Source of the DNA: Eleginops maclovinus
Lineage: Eukaryota > Chordata > Actinopteri > Perciformes > Eleginopidae
Assembly (NCBI RefSeq): GCF_036324505.1
Contig: NC_086350.1
Location: 13,376,032 to 13,440,031, forward strand
Direction of reading: 5' to 3'
Length of the DNA stretch: 64,000 nucleotides
The stretch's first letter is position 1; every line of letters starts with the position of its first letter. The position numbers and the translations under genes were made by a program. Shown one piece after another: positions 1 through 15,551 of the stretch. The notes under the pieces are model-generated. The model was not told the origin of the DNA. It did not search any database and worked only from the letters and a program-made list of their open reading frames with translations.

Positions 1-633
1 CTGGTGCCTTTTTGAAACTACAGGGTATGTATGTATGTATCCAACAGGGAAGGAAATAAAGTCACAACACTAAAACAGCACCCTTTATTCCTTTTCCTCT
101 TTACAGCATGGCAGGTTGCATGCTGGCATCTGCAGTTACTGAAGGAAAAAAGAAAAACCAAAAGATCCTCACTCATGTATGAGTATTATTTTGTTGTGGT
201 CCTTGTCTACACATTGCCTGACTTTAATGTCTGCACTCTTCTTGTCCCCCCTTCAGAGAAGGTTACCTGGATATACAGGATTAAGATCATCCACTATTCT
301 TACCAAGAAACAGCTGATTCAGCGAACAGTGCAGCTAAAAGCATGTTGACTTATAATCCAAATACAGCTGACCGCTGATGCCCCACTTTCTACTGATCTC
401 ACACTCACTACTCACACTTGGAGCTTGAGATGGAGGTAATTAATCACACCAGAAGTATTACATTTAAGTTATGTATATATTTTTTTTATGAGACCAGAGG
501 CGAAAACAGCGAAAACACAAGATAGAACTTGTCAAGGTAAAGAAAAATAACAAAAATAGCAAACATTGAGCTTGTGGTACAGAAAGTAAAGTAAAAAAAC
601 CTACCTGTTATCCAGTACGTACTCCTACTTAAG

Positions 634-673
634 CTCCTTAGATCTGCATAAAACTCCTTAGATCTGCATAAAA
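634..673. repeat. Perfect 2 x 20 bp tandem duplication
   Basis: The unit CTCCTTAGATCTGCATAAAA occurs twice back to back with no mismatch. This looks like a small, recent tandem slip in non-coding DNA, with no function inferred. Confidence 0.9.
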
Positions 674-3600
674 CTGATAGCTGTTTTCTCTGTGCATTTT
701 AATGTAGTTTCTGCTACTGTGAAACTGTGAAATGTTAACATCAAAACCTGTAGGTCCCTTCACACTGAAATATGGGTTAAAAATGTTCCGCACACCCTGG
801 GCATCTCATAAACAGTTCATTTCTGAACGTAACCCTAGGTGGTCAGGAAGGGGAATAACGATGTGTCAAAATAGAGCCCACGTCCACAAAGTGTGCTTTC
901 AGTGTAGAGGGCCAGATATGTGAAGTATATAATTGCATGCACTGTTTGATATTTATTGCATTCAGTACACCATTGCGGTTTGTTTACTGTAACATACCAG
1001 GCAAACAGAGTAAATGTGTGCCTAAGCAAATATTTGCAGCACTATATCAAATTCTGCTACCAAATTAAGGATATCAGAGAGGCCAAATAGGGTTGTGTGT
1101 GAAATAACAGAGTTGTTAGGCCATCCGCTGTTCCATACACAGATTGCCCTATCACACGAGTTGTTGAAGTGTTTGCACACAGAGCTTTCCCGCATGCGGG
1201 CTTATATATCACACTGTGCCTTATTAAGAGCTTTAACGAAATCTGGCTTTCACTAGCCCCCCTTAGTCACCACTATGAGGGCAGCAGTCTTCAGGACCTC
1301 GGTTTTTACACAGCCCCATCTAAACGCCTAGTCCCCTTAAACAGATTGGGACAGTGTACATGTGCTCTACAGATAAAAGGCGAGAATGCAGATATTATGG
1401 CTGTGGCGTATAAACTCATAGCAGAATTTGTCTAAAGTGATATGCTTCTTCCTGTAACTGGTGTAGGAGATCAGACACACTCAGCTTTATTGGATGTCAT
1501 GGCTTGATGTGATTCAATTGGATTTCTCCACATATTTCGCTGCCAATTTACTGTAGATGTGGACTGCAAAATCTTTCACATTATTACAATAAAATTCTGA
1601 AAGTGACTTGTGTTAAAAAAAATGTTTCCCCCTCTGAAAATGTAATTTATTCTGCAGTAACAAGTTCTGATAACCATAAAGAGAGTATGGTTACGGTCTC
1701 ATGGTACAAGTTCAGCTGTCAGACAGAGAAGCCATTTACTTTTTATGCAAAAGTAATGAGCAGTGGTCTAAAGCAGTGAACTAGTGACCTGTGAATTGAT
1801 TATCTCCAGCTGCACGCTGACCCACTGAAATGACTTCACTGTATTCAGTGAAAGTTATGATGTATTCTGGGTGTAGCCTGACTATTCCTTCACTCACCAA
1901 AATAGAGGACTCCATTTTATTATAGCATGCTGGGAATTCCCCTCCATTTCCGTCTGCACTTGACCTCCCACTCTCCATTGTATGTGTGAGGAGAGGGTCC
2001 GGGGCCGGAGTAGCCCCTGCAGATCTGCCATTCTGACAGATCGACTCTTCGTGCCCTCTGCTGCTCCGTCTGCACTGCGGCTCCATTGTTCTGCCCTCTC
2101 AGGCCGAGCCGCGGGCTACTCCTCACCATTGTGTCTGACAAACCTGCAACCTGATACCATGGCAGCAGGCGCCTGCCTCCGTCCCTGTGGAGCTCTGATG
2201 CAGAAAGTATATGTGCATCTGGGTGTGTGTACATTAAGTTTAAATCAAATATACTCAAAGACTAATTATAACATGTGTGGTTATACTGTAACCACAAGAG
2301 AACTGTGAATAAAGTGTTAATGTAAATATTTGAATTATAATAAGGGACTTTTAGCAACCAAAACCATGCATGTAGGTCACTATCACCCAGAATGCAGGCA
2401 CCACACGCAAACCTGAGACATAACTGTAATAGGTGTAAGTCTAGAAGGCCCAATGCTCCTATTTAGTAGCAAACTATACACTCACAGTCCTGTAACAAGA
2501 GGAAGACTGACATCTTATCTCACCTCCACAGAGAAATGGAAAAAATGAGCCTGAAGAAGCCGACAGAGCAGACACAACACAACAGCCTATACACATCAAA
2601 GCAAGCCCCAACCAAGCTGAGCATGCCGTTGTGTGTCACTGAGGAATAGTCCTCTTTTTATGTAACACACAGATGATTAAAGAGTTCAACACAGCAAGCA
2701 GACTAATGACTCCACTGGGTTGCAGGGGAACTCAGGAGAGGAGAAGGCAGGGCCTCTGGAGAATACTTGCTAAAACAGGGAAAGGTTCTAAAATATACAA
2801 ATTTATTCATCAGAAAGCAGTCTTTTTATGTCATCGATGTGTGCATATGCGAGTGTGTGCAGGTGGCAGAGAGTAAATGTAAGTGAGGAAGGCGGAGGGG
2901 GGAGAGAGAGATGAGAGGGAAGAAGAGATAGCACGCTTGATAGTATAAGCCCTCTCTGAGCTAAAAAAAACAGTAACAACCACCATGAAAAAACTGCACG
3001 ATCTGCCATAACATTGGCTTCATTTTCTGCATCTTCTCCCCTATAGTAGAACAATTGAATAATGTAAGTATGATTAAGACAGAAGTTAACCATTTTGACA
3101 AGAAAAAAATAACATTATCTTTATGTGGATTTTAATCCGCTGCTTTGTCCTTATTTTATCAAACACAGCCATGGATGTCGGTATGAACATACAGTATTGT
3201 CTTTTTTCTAGTGGATAAATGGACACCATTGAGTCCCTTGTGAGAGGTGACAAAGTGATTAATGGTTGTGCTCTCTCTGGGACAAAGTGCAGGAATTAAC
3301 GTCAGTCACAGCAGGAGGAATTAAAGACCACTAGCTAGTGGCAAAGGGTAATCATATGAGATTAAGAAAAAAAGCTATCTTCAGGCATACAAGGTGCAGC
3401 GTCTGACCCTGTAATCAGGTGCACAAGGATAAAACTTACAAACAGCAGCTACTTTTGTAGGGCTTATGTCTCAATAAAAAACAAAATGAAAACAGGGTTT
3501 CATAACACAGCAAATTTATTTGGCAAAAAATGTGTATACAGCCTTTAAAATGAATTGAAAACATGCTGTCTACTATTTTGCATATGGTCTGAAAAATATT

Positions 3601-6474
3601 CACATGGATGGTAATATGCTCAATATGTACTGTATTTATACTCCTACTAAATATAATACATTAAACATCAGTACTTTATGCTCTTTGGCAGTATATCTTC
3701 AAAGATAAAGAATATCTTTACAAACACAAATTCAATGCCTCAAGGACTCACATCACTCACTTAATCAGAGCTCTGCAGAGTTTCTAAGGAAATGTCATGG
3801 ACAAAATACCTGAATCAATAGAAATATACTGCATTATTAAGTTTGAAACTAGCACAGGTGCCTCCTACAAGGTTATTGAGTTGTTCCTTTTAACCGCGAA
3901 GGTCTTGGGTCTCATTTGGTATTATGGTTTCCTCCCACTCCCCAGAGATCAGTCCAGGTTGCATTCATCGTTGCCAAATCATAGCAAGACTTTGTTTCAT
4001 AGATAGTATTTTTTCTGTAATAAGTCATCAGTACAGCTGATTTGTGTCAATTATCTAAATCTAAATTTAAATGTGTTGATGTTAATGTAACATGCACTGA
4101 TGGCACCGTTTATGTACATTTATAAACACACTGTGAGCAAATATTACTTCAAGTAACCTTTTAGATTTGTAGGTTGAATAGCATTCCTCCATTCCCTATA
4201 ATAAAAAAATGGGAAACAAAATAGTTTTTATTTATTTGATGATGTCTTCATCACCCATCCAACTTCTCTACCTGCTGACTCTGCTCTGGGTCCTGGGAGG
4301 TTGGCACCTGACCCACAAATCGGACAATGAATAATTGTTACTTTGTTTGATTTACAGGATGTGGCTAATTTCTCTTTCTTACTACTTTGTTTGTTAATCA
4401 TGTAGTCATGTGAATAAAGATGCTTGTTTGGAACAACAAAGTCGTGCAGCATTAATTTTGGGGGGAATTTCCACGCCATCTCTTGTTGACATGACTCTGA
4501 GGCTGATGCAAACCATTGTTCTCTGAAAGGAAACATATTCTGTACTTAGATTAGGAAACTATTTTTACAGGTAGCCATTGGATGTGTAGCAGTTTTAGTG
4601 TAAAAATGTATAAAGCTTTTACTAGAACAAAATTGTAATACTTAATAGATTTTTTTATTAAAATGGCACAGATTACATAAAGTCATTACAATCAACAGTA
4701 ATTCATATTGTATAGCTAAGGAACAAACATATGATATTGTTTAACTGTAATGTATCTCAAATTTGATTTTATGAAAAAATTAAATGCTTTAATTATTTTT
4801 AGAATTAGAAATAATTAAAAACATGCCTTAAAAACACAATCAGTTTTCCATTAAGCCATAACAATATATTAAAGAGAGGATTCAAGCTAACCTTTCTTAA
4901 CATCAAATCTGTTTTTACTCAAGTGTTTTTGACATTTCATTCAATCTGATTCCATTTAAAACCTTTTCAATTCAATCTAGGGATTGTTTAATTCCAGTTT
5001 CATAGTCACAAGAGCTTTGCTACCCCCACTCTTTAGTTCAAGGCCTCTTTTAGAAATAGAACATAATACCCAGAACATATATCCTTTCAGAGGAAGAGAT
5101 CTTCATCCCTGGATATGGCATTGAAATACTAAATGCAAATCCACTCAAATGGTTACTCCTCATGAGTACAATCCAGCAGGGATGACAACATAAACAATGG
5201 TGCAGATAGTTGTTCAAAGCAGCTGCACATCGCTATTGTTAGGATTAGCATGGTAATCTCAGGGCTGGGAAAACTCACCGAAGAGACACCTGATCAGCCA
5301 GGGTGGATAAGTATTTGTTCCTTTTTCATTTTAGAATTACACATAGCTTTCATCCATTTTATGGTGGACATTCTGTTGGTATTGCACAAACTAGGCAATA
5401 TATACAGTATGAGATGGGTTAGCATGATAGAAATTATGAGAGCAGCAATGGGAAGGAGGCCTTTAACCAAGCAAAGAGAAGGAGAAGGGAAATGTAAAGA
5501 TAGAGAAAAGAAAGCAAAACGAGAGAATGTGTTTGTCTGGATGGGCAGAGGGCCTGCAGAGTTTGGCAGGAGCCCTGCTTCTGACAGCAGCTGGGGCCTC
5601 AGTTTTATATCTTAAGGTGATGCCTTGACTCCGCACCAGCCTTTCTATCTCTAGCTCTCATGTTTTCAATCAGGGGGGACCATAAATTATTGTCAGCAGT
5701 AATCACAGCTGTCCAAAGTAGGCCTGCTGAGGGGTCCCAGCCTGTCCTGCTGCATCAAGTCATGGCACCTTTGATATGGGCAGTGGGAAGGCCCTGCGAG
5801 CAGGGTAACACACAAGACAAAAGTTTAAAAGAGGTCCTGTTTATCCAAGAACCTGAAGCAAATGAAAATGATCTGCTGGATGAGGGGATTGATGTCGGAC
5901 TTCATCTGTTCATCTGAAAATGTCAATTTAGTCATGATACATTAATATCAATTTCTATGGATTCTAGTTCTGCCATCAGCATTTATTTTATTACAGCTCC
6001 ATGAAACAATCACAAAAACCAGGCACCTTCTCGTTAGAAAAGCCTGAAAATATAGACCCATTTAAGGTTCATATATTGGACTTTTGACTTTAAAACTGAA
6101 AATTGTTCCCTGCATGTTCCTTAATTGTTATGTAAAAAAGTCAGATGAAACTTCCTGTGTTTGGAATTTGTTCTTACTTTGGTGAGTTTTGATGAAATGG
6201 GGGTGAGTTGTTGAATGAATTCATTTTATTATGTTTTGTTGGAAAGCTAAAAAAATTGACAGACTGTACATCCGTGATCAAACAGGATCATTAATTGTTG
6301 CATTCTTCAAAGACAACAATAGATGTGGTTTTCTTGCATTCTAACCCTGGATGAAATGGCAGAATGCCTGTTAGATATTTTTGCTAAATGCTGGCACAGC
6401 TCTCCTCCCTAAAGTGGTAAAGCAGACAAAATGGGTTTCCCCTCTTTCTTATGTCCGCAAAATTCATCTGGCTC

Positions 6475-7010
6475 CTTTGGCAAGCTGCCCGAGTAATCGA
6501 GGCACGGTCTGTGTTTTTCATGACAGCACTGTTATTTTGCTGTGAAAACTCTCAGCATGGGGTGGCACACCCACCTCTGGCAAGACACTGCTGTCAGAGC
6601 TGATCAGCAGAGAGCAGCCTTCCCTTTCAATTAGCCTTGTCTGTCTAAGAAGAGGGCCAGGAGCACCGACACACAGCCACACAGGCACCCAGTGCAGAAA
6701 CAGCAAGGAGAGCAGGTGGGAGGAAGGGGGAGAGCTGGAGAAGTAAGCCCCAAAACTCCAAACGGGGACTGAAATACCCTCCACTGCTGTGTGCTAAGTC
6801 CCTCTGTACAAGAAAGGGCTCTGCCATGGCACGTCACAGTAAACACAGGCAGGCTCCATGGAAACACGGCCATTTGGCAGAAAAGCATGAGATGAGATAT
6901 GGCACCAATGAGGCAGATAATTCCCTGAATAACTATATCTTCCCCCTCATGTGCTATCACGGTGATGAAGAGTGTGCATGTGTGTGAAAGAGAGGGAAAA
7001 GATAGCATGC
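6475..7010. promoter_or_regulatory. Candidate conserved noncoding island
   Basis: Composition and texture differ from the AT-rich surroundings: balanced GC, few homopolymers, and homeodomain-like cores such as AGATAATTCCC and CAATTAG. No frame is open over the block and there is no splice pattern. I infer a possible enhancer; only a multi-species alignment can decide. Confidence 0.2.
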
Positions 7011-9019
7011 AGTAACACAACCATGTCAGATGTTAGAGATACTTGGGAGAAAACATACAGAAATTTATATGGCACTAATCAAGACACAAATGAGAGGTTG
7101 TTTGAGGAGCTTACAAGCACTGTTGAAGGGGCTTGAGGAGGAGCGGCAGGGCCCGGGAGTGCAAAGAAAAAGGATGGCAGCCATGCCCCTAGGTTGTTTG
7201 TCACAAATGCCACATCCAGGTGGGATTTGCTGAGTTACACCCTAGCCAGCATCTTTCTCTCAGTGGAAAGAGCCTGAGGTGGAGGATGGTAAACATGGGC
7301 AGCTGTAACACAAGCAAAAATGTCCCCAATGGGCTCAGCTGGAGATAACGAAACTGCTAGAAGGAAGCATTGTATCAATAACCTAATCAAGTCTGTGGAC
7401 ATCCATCCTTAGCATTCATTTAGTACTACTTACACTTTCAGTTCTGACATTTCAAACACCATACTACTAACCTCTAAGTAAGTCTGAGTGGTAGGAAAAC
7501 TGACTTCAAAAGGCCTGTTTCTGGTTAAAACAGAACCCAATCTCAACACCTTGAGCCTTTTCTTCCTGTTCTAGTGTTTAGTTCACCAAAGCCAAGTGCA
7601 ATGAATAAAAGCAGGAAATAAGAAGTCAGAGAGAAGAGAAGAACTGCGTGGTATGCTGCCACAATTTTCCGAGCTTCATTTTCCCTAACAGTGGAAGGGA
7701 AGCTTCACTTTGATGAGGATTGTGTGTTTTAAGCTGTTGTAGAGGGGCCATGGTACCGTATAAAGCTGGCAGTTCTGTCACCAGCAGAATGAAAACTGGA
7801 AAACCCATCACTGAGTGGAACTTGTTAACGTTAACGTGTCTCTCATTATTTCTCATGCCTCCCATTGCAGAACACAAATTTAGAAAACATTTTGTAGTTG
7901 ACTAAACACTGTAACTTTAGGGCAAGGTCCAATATTAGATGTTGTGGACCAGTCAATCTTCTTTAGCATATTTGCCCAGTTCTCATGAAGTGTAAGACAC
8001 TATAAAAAAAGTATCTTTTTGCTGATAAAGATGGTAGACCAAATCAAAAACTCTAAAGGAGCAATATCAAACTGCTTTTTCCGGGGCAATACGTATTATT
8101 TAAGCTTAAAACAAACATGGGAGTTTAATGAAAGTTAGTTTTAGCACTACAATGGCTCTAAATGGGGTATGCATTCGTAAGCCCTGTTTGCATACTGCTC
8201 TGCATACTTGTACATTTTTGTAACTTTTATGAGAGCTACTTCTGGGAACAAGACAACGCATGGTTTTGTTGTGCATTGATGACGATGGGAGACACTTGAG
8301 TGAATATAATGCAGTGAGAAGTGTAAATGTAATTATATTAATAGTGCAATGTCATACCACATAGCAAATCTAATAACACAGTTAGTATCAATGTCACAGC
8401 ACAAACACATGGTTATGACTGTTAATTTGTATGGATGGCTCTGTATGTCCTTTTTTTTTTTATGGGCTGGACGCGGTCTTTCCGCAAACTTTCAAGCAAT
8501 GCCAAACTCCAAACTCCAGCTGCTTTCTCATATCTCCATATGCATCCTGTTTAATCCATATATAACTGAGGATATCATTCTTAGTTCTTTGTTCCTTTGC
8601 CATTCATAAAATATCAATACGACATTTGGAAGATATTTATTTCATCCTTATTTGGCCAGACTTTTCATGGGGTTTGACTCTTACTGCTGAAGAACTAAGC
8701 ACAATTAGAGTTGATGATACAGTAAAAAAGAACAAAAATGTTTCTGTGTTTGAATAGAGACGCTTTTGGACATCATCCATCTGGAGATACCAAATTGTAT
8801 CATGTGAGTTTAGGATTTCAAAGGAGCTTTTTATAATAAAATCAAGATTTTAAAGTGTTTAGATTAGATCATTGACCACATTTAGGTGCATTTATGTTAG
8901 ACAATTAGACACTTTAGCTTTACATGTCATACTTTCAGAGAATAAAAGGACAATAGAAGATGCACATTTCAAAGGAAATATATATTTTGTAAAGGAGGAG
9001 CTGTAGGACTTAAAGAACA

Positions 9020-9240
9020 GAGGGAAGGACAACATCTTCTTTCGCCTTTTCAGCTGATGTGTGGGGTGGGAGCCCCTTTGGTGAGCGTTGTTGTCAGCGG
9101 AGACAAACTGCAGCTCCTGGGAGTGCCCCAGATCTGACAGAAACCTCCCCCTCCATCAGTCACGTCATCTGAGTCAGTGAAGGAGTCTGCGCCCTGCTCG
9201 CGGTCACACTAACCAGGAGACACAAGCTGTTCCTCTCCAG
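9020..9240. promoter_or_regulatory. Candidate enhancer with CRE-like and AP-1 sites
   Basis: A GC-richer block contains TCACGTCA (9160-9167, CRE/ATF-like) and a perfect AP-1 site TGAGTCA (9170-9176) two bases apart, plus CAGCTG and CAGCTC motifs nearby. The motifs are visible in the sequence; enhancer function is inference. Confidence 0.25.
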
Positions 9241-9599
9241 GTGCTCATTAATGCACTTGTCCTTGATACCTCCACCATACAACAACACAAAGACAAACAC
9301 ATGCCTGCCATGTTCTAATTACACTATCGTGCACACACTCACAGGGATGTGCATCATGCATTTCGTTAAGAGACTTGTAAATGTCAAACAATGTCCCTTT
9401 ACTTTCCCTCCTGCTGATGAAGCCGCTCTTGTCTTTTTCTTTGTTTTTGGTGGGCGGGGGGCACTGATAGGGACTGTTATTGTGAAGCAGAAAGAGTGAA
9501 TGTAGTGCTATGTAAAAAAGGTTTAAGCCTTTGAAGTGGGGGACGTTGGGGACAGCTGATATGAGAGCCAGCACTAGAGTGGAGAGCTGGGCTGAAAGA

Positions 9600-10470
9600 A
9601 TTCATCAAGCTTCTCAGTCATTAGCATATGGGCCTAATTATCATATGAAACCAATCCCCCATAACCAGCCAACAATATGACTTCCTATCCCTATTATTAC
9701 CCGTCCCACTGAAAAATGGTGAACATGGATGACCCCAGTATTGTCTTATACTTCTGCTCTCCAAGGCCCGCTTGAATAACTACCATACCTCCAATGTTCC
9801 TTTTTCCATTATGCAGTTAAGCCAGACAGTTAATTATCCAGGAGCAGGGAGGCCGGGTCTCTTCGCTGGCTGCGATAACGATATGCTTTGCTGGGCAGGG
9901 AATGAAGAGGGCCAGCCCACAGGGAGCCGTGCTGATGTCAGGCAATCTTTCAAAAAGGCCCAGGCAATTAGATGCACCAGTGCTACCAGGGATGACTAGT
10001 GTTATTGAGGATACTGGCTAGCTTCTCTAATGGGGGTATTTAGGGCAATTATGATAAAGATGTCAGGGCGACCTCCCCGCGACTGCTGCTTTTACAAGGG
10101 GTGCCTTTAAGTGCAAGATCACAGAGCAGAAATAAGGAGTGACTAAAGATGTGGCCAGTCCCGTGTGGAGGTCTTGCCACCAGCAGAACTGCACTTAAGA
10201 CTTGTCTCATGTGGAAAATAGCGTCTAGAGGTGCTAAATGGGCTAATCTGCCCTCACAGTTGCGTTTTAAGGGAATTTTGGAGTCTATTATAACAGTCTC
10301 GAGAAAATAAACACTCCAGTGCTCAATTAAAGAGTAAAGTCTGGCTGATTTGTTTCCATTTAGCGTCACACCTTCAGCACATCTGGCCCGGGGAGAGATT
10401 GGAGCACTGTTATTACTTAATGGATGAGGGAAGCTGACCATCTGCAAGGTAGCAGAGCCCCACAAAGGGG
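9600..10470. promoter_or_regulatory. Candidate conserved noncoding island
   Basis: The block has the typical look of a vertebrate developmental enhancer: paired CATATG words flanking GGCCTAATTATC near 9625-9645, then a long non-repetitive segment without an open frame, ending around the CATTTAGCG and TTAATGG words near 10360-10425. No exon signature is present. Conservation could not be tested. Confidence 0.22.
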
Positions 10471-13030
10471 CCTTTAATGTGGCTACTGTAGTACACTGCG
10501 TGCGTCTGAATTGTTTCCATACACACGTTTACCTCAGTCATCGTCTTTCAACTATTGGCATCTAACACCTGACATCAAAGTTACACCTCAGAGACATAAC
10601 CAAGACCTAGTGGTCACCGCACACACCTTTAACCAGCCAGCCCAATTGCAATGTTAGCATATGCCATCCACATGGCTGGCATGACACTAAACACACACTG
10701 ACTAATGTTTGAAGTAAGTTCAAAGAGGCAAAAGCAGAGGAAAAGTGCAACGTGGAAGCAGCATGTATCCTCTTTCCTCCTTTAAAACAGCCAAACAGCT
10801 GGCTATGTTCTTCCAGAGCGTTCAGTACATTTCCATGATTGTTTTTATACCATGTCTGTGGATAAAGCACCATGATATCCCTCTCTCTGTAATAACCTCT
10901 CTGGATAGATATAAGATAGTCAGGAAAGAGCAATTCCACTATCCAGATGGAGAAAAGCTCTTCAGTGAAGCACATTCCAAAAGTAAGTGTTTCTCTCTGT
11001 TGTAGTTCATGGAACAAAGCCATACACTATTTAGGAGAGACAAGAGATTGGAGGGATTAGATTTGAAGTTTAATGCTGAGCCTCTCATTATAATACTGTA
11101 ATGACGGAGTGCAGCTTGAGAAAAATTAAGCAGAAAAGAGAAATGTTAAGCTTAATACACAAAAAAATAAATGTTCTTGGCCATGTTGACGGCATGGCTC
11201 TAGGGATAGTTATATCAGACTGTCTATTGGCCGTCCACCACTTTGTTCCTGACTGAAATGTCTCAACAGCATAGCATGGATTGTTATGAGGAGACAATCA
11301 TGACCCCCAGAGGAAGAATCCTAATGACTTTGGTGACCCCATGAATTTATATCTAGCGCCACCAGCAGGTTAATGTTAGTCTTTTTGTGACAGCTATTTA
11401 GTGGATTCCTGTGACATTATTTTAACCTCAAGATGAATTTTAATTACTTTGATCCATTCCCTTTTCATTTAATACCATCATCAGGTAAAAATGGTATTTA
11501 AATTTGTCCGATACCATATTCAGCTAACGTTTTACAAACATTTTTTGGGTAGTTTTAGCACCACTTAACAAATTAGCTAAACTAAGACTTTGAGCAAGGT
11601 AAACATTAAACAGCACCATGTTGCAATTGTTAACATGCTTATGTAAGCATCCAAACTCTCACAGAGCTGCTTGCATGACTGTAAACCAGCCTTACTTGTA
11701 GTCTTCCAAACACTGCACGTACGACTGACACATAACACCTCTGTAACTTTTCCTCATATCCATCATTTCAAATTTGTTTTTTTTTAAACAATATTGCCCT
11801 TTCTGTGACCAGTACAACATTTATTTGCCATATGTGCATATGTCCCCTGAAAGTGCCAAAACTATAATTCACGATCAATAGTTTTACGGTACATCTTACA
11901 TTGGCTGCTTTTCATCATTTTTCTTTTACCCCTTCTACAAAATGTTACCAGAGCATTCCAGCATCATAAGCAAATGGGCATGGGGGCCTTTCTCAAACAC
12001 TACCCAATCAATCAGGTCAGGTTTGCCCTTCTGGAGCAACAAGCCCCCATCCTACCCAGCCATCAGTCATGCCCCACCTCTGGCTGTCCTTTTGCCTATT
12101 TCACACCATTTCTTTTACTTCACACAGCTAACACGATGACTTATTATGTTTTCCAACTTGATTCCCCTTGATGTTTGCTCTCTAACTCTCTCGCTGCCTG
12201 TGAGTTACAATCCCGTCTGTCGATTTTCCATCACGATAGCTCTAGAATTAACTCAGAATGTTTGGCGGAGCATCAAAAGCAAGCAAGGGGGAACTTGGGA
12301 AGAAAAGAGATTGCTTTGAATTTTGGTGTTAATTTTCTGACTTTTCAGTTAAATCAGAAATACAAATTATAAAAAGGAATACCTGGTATTATTTAAATAT
12401 GCAGTAATGTTTTTTTCTGATGAAGGCATAATTGCTGTGAAATCACTACAATACCTTTATTTGGCGAGTTAAGAGTTTCCATGCACTTTTCTTCACCATC
12501 TCACAAAAAAAAAAGGATGTTAAAAGCTCTCCATGACAAATTGTGCCACTTGTGCAAATAACATGTATAATGCAGTGTGGAGCTGTATTGTCTTCTTGGA
12601 GGTAAGGTTTCACCTCTGTGGAATAAAAATGAAACAAAAGTCAAAGCTTTTCCCAACAGGATGCAACATATGCCTGTACTGTATAAAGTCACCTTTAAGG
12701 CTGCTAGGCAGTGTGCGCACAGCTAAGACGTACATTTAGCCAAGCCTCAACTAACAGTTTCAGAGTGATCACACAAATGTTTATTCTATCATTAGCTGTA
12801 GATTGTTGTCAGTTGTTAAGCTGAGTTTGCGACAAGCTTCTTCACCTTTAATAGTACGTTACAGGTGTAGAGAGATGTGAATTTGTCTGAACACAATAAA
12901 CATAAATTGTGAGCAAATCATACTGAAAGCAGCGGAACAAATTCATAAATCAAAGCCTTGCAAATAGTGATTGCATGAAAAAATTATACAAATGACACCG
13001 CCGTGTCATTAGGTTCCATTAGCGAGGGGG

Positions 13031-13436
<406 letters not shown>

Positions 13437-14512
13437 TACGCAAACAGGGACATAACAGCTCACTTGTCTGATTACATCAGAGACACAACACGAGTGAAAA
13501 TCTGTCACCTTTGCGTCATAACGCCACTTCTCTGTTGTTTTCTACTCTATCTGTGGTCAACAGGAGGATAACAAAAGAAAAAGTACAGAAAGAGAGTGAG
13601 AACAAGACCCACCATCCTTCCAGTAAGGACCCTGAAGGGGTTTGGAGCCCAGAAATATAAGGCTAATTTGAAGGTCATTTAAAGAGCGTCAGCCAGAGCA
13701 GCTCAGGAGGGGGCCTCGGAACAAATGCACGGGGAGCAGCTTGGGTTGCACCGCTGTGAGGTAGACCCTCTCCCTGGTGCTCTTCATCAATCTCTCCCAT
13801 CCACCGAGAGCCTCCTCTGACCCACATAGCAGCCAGAGGGAGGGGGTTGCCTTTCTTCCATTATTGATACCACTGCATCACACAACCTGCACTTACCTGA
13901 ACCAAGTCAGCAGAGGAGCCACAAAGGTCAGAGAACCACAGGCAGACATTTAGCCTCTCATTCACATTCACAGTCAAAGCTAAGTGACAAAACTCCCCTT
14001 TTGATGTTCCTTTAGCTACCATTCCTTTTGGAAGTATTTTTTAGGGGCGGGGGTTAAATATGTGGTTTGGTCAAGTCTTTAGTGCAAGTTATTCATTTCA
14101 GCTTTAAGCAGAAGGCCTCAATTTCTTCTGCAGTCAAGATCCTGCTCAAAGTGACAGCACAAAAAAAAGTTTTCTCATTATGATGTCAGAAAAAGTCCTC
14201 TGAAGTATAGCTAGCTGACTCATTGCACATTAAATGTCTATCAAGGATTATAGGTTACGTAAAGTGAGGTGGAAAAAAATCTCAAGTTCATATAACTGGA
14301 CACTCGCCATACAGTTTACACATGTAGTTAGAGAGGGAGGTAAAGTTGTTCATTCTGGTCCCTCCCGTAGCATAGGTCAATTAACCATGAATTGTTTGCA
14401 GCACTTTGATTAAGCAAATTGGCAACTTGCAGATGTTTCCCCTAGTTAGAACAAGGTGATGGGAGTAAAAGGCTGGACCACAGTGCACCAAGGGATGTTC
14501 TGGCAATGCTGT

Positions 14513-14641
<129 letters not shown>

Positions 14642-15517
14642 TTTGGGCCTGCAGAGATACAGACAAACCCCTGCTGATCCATGTTTGAGCAGCTAAAGCT
14701 TGATTGCAGGGACATTGGAAGAAGATGAAACTCCCCCATACACATATCTCCCTGTCACAGTGCTGCTAAAACTGCAATTATAAAGGAACGTACACGCTGT
14801 CAGCACACAAAACACAGTTATTGGTTTAGTGCACCATTGTCTTAACAGAGAATGGCAATATCACCTCCAAAGCTCTCAGTAATCTTTGATTTTGACATTG
14901 AATAGAAAGGAGAGAAGAAGATTTAGTGGTGAAACAATAGTAGATTTGTTTTCTGCATATGCTTCAAATTAGGCCAAGGTTTGGGTAAGGATAAACACAA
15001 GTTTATCCATTCTAAGTCTTTGCCTTAGCAGAGAACAATTCACATATGAATACACAACTATTGTTAAAAAGCGCTGGCATGGAAGTATGCTGCTGCATGG
15101 AAAGAGAGCTTATCTTATAGCACTGTGCTATCATGTCTCTGCTGTGGACAGCTTCAGTCAGTTCAAAGGAAGGGGTGCCTGGCTTAAGTGCTCGGCTTTG
15201 TTTCTACTTCTTTACAGCAGCATCACTTGCACAAATACATTGATTACACTACTGAAACACATTTCTTATTCTATGTGGGAATAACATGCTTTATCTGAAG
15301 TGCTGCAGCTGTGAAAACATTGGCATATTTTCTGCGATTGAGGATAGAACGACTCTTACAACTATTAAAGTGGTTAACAACTTGTGCAACTAAGCTTTAA
15401 TTGTGCCGATTCTCACCAAATGTGGGATTCCATTTGGAAATACATGCACTGTGTTGTTCTCAAAGAAAAAACAGGAATATCACAGAGTATTAACTCCATA
15501 ACAGCTCCTGGGATCAA

Positions 15518-15551
15518 AAGTTATTTTTGTATTTATATACAAAAATAACTT
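15518..15551. repeat. Perfect 15 bp inverted repeat with 4 nt loop
   Basis: The left arm AAGTTATTTTTGTAT and its exact reverse complement flank TTAT. It would form a stable AT-rich hairpin or cruciform. It could be the core of a palindromic MITE; no target-site duplication was recognised. Confidence 0.8.

Larger units (their letters stand above)
1..13030. other. Intergenic stretch without a recognisable gene
   Basis: Six-frame reading shows only short open frames with no domain I recognise and no consistent splice structure. The sequence is AT-rich unique-looking DNA with scattered, more GC-balanced islands that resemble conserved noncoding elements (listed separately). It lies upstream of ttc23. 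By human synteny LRRC28 would be expected on the minus strand, but I saw no leucine-rich-repeat exon. Short exons could have been missed. Confidence 0.5.
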
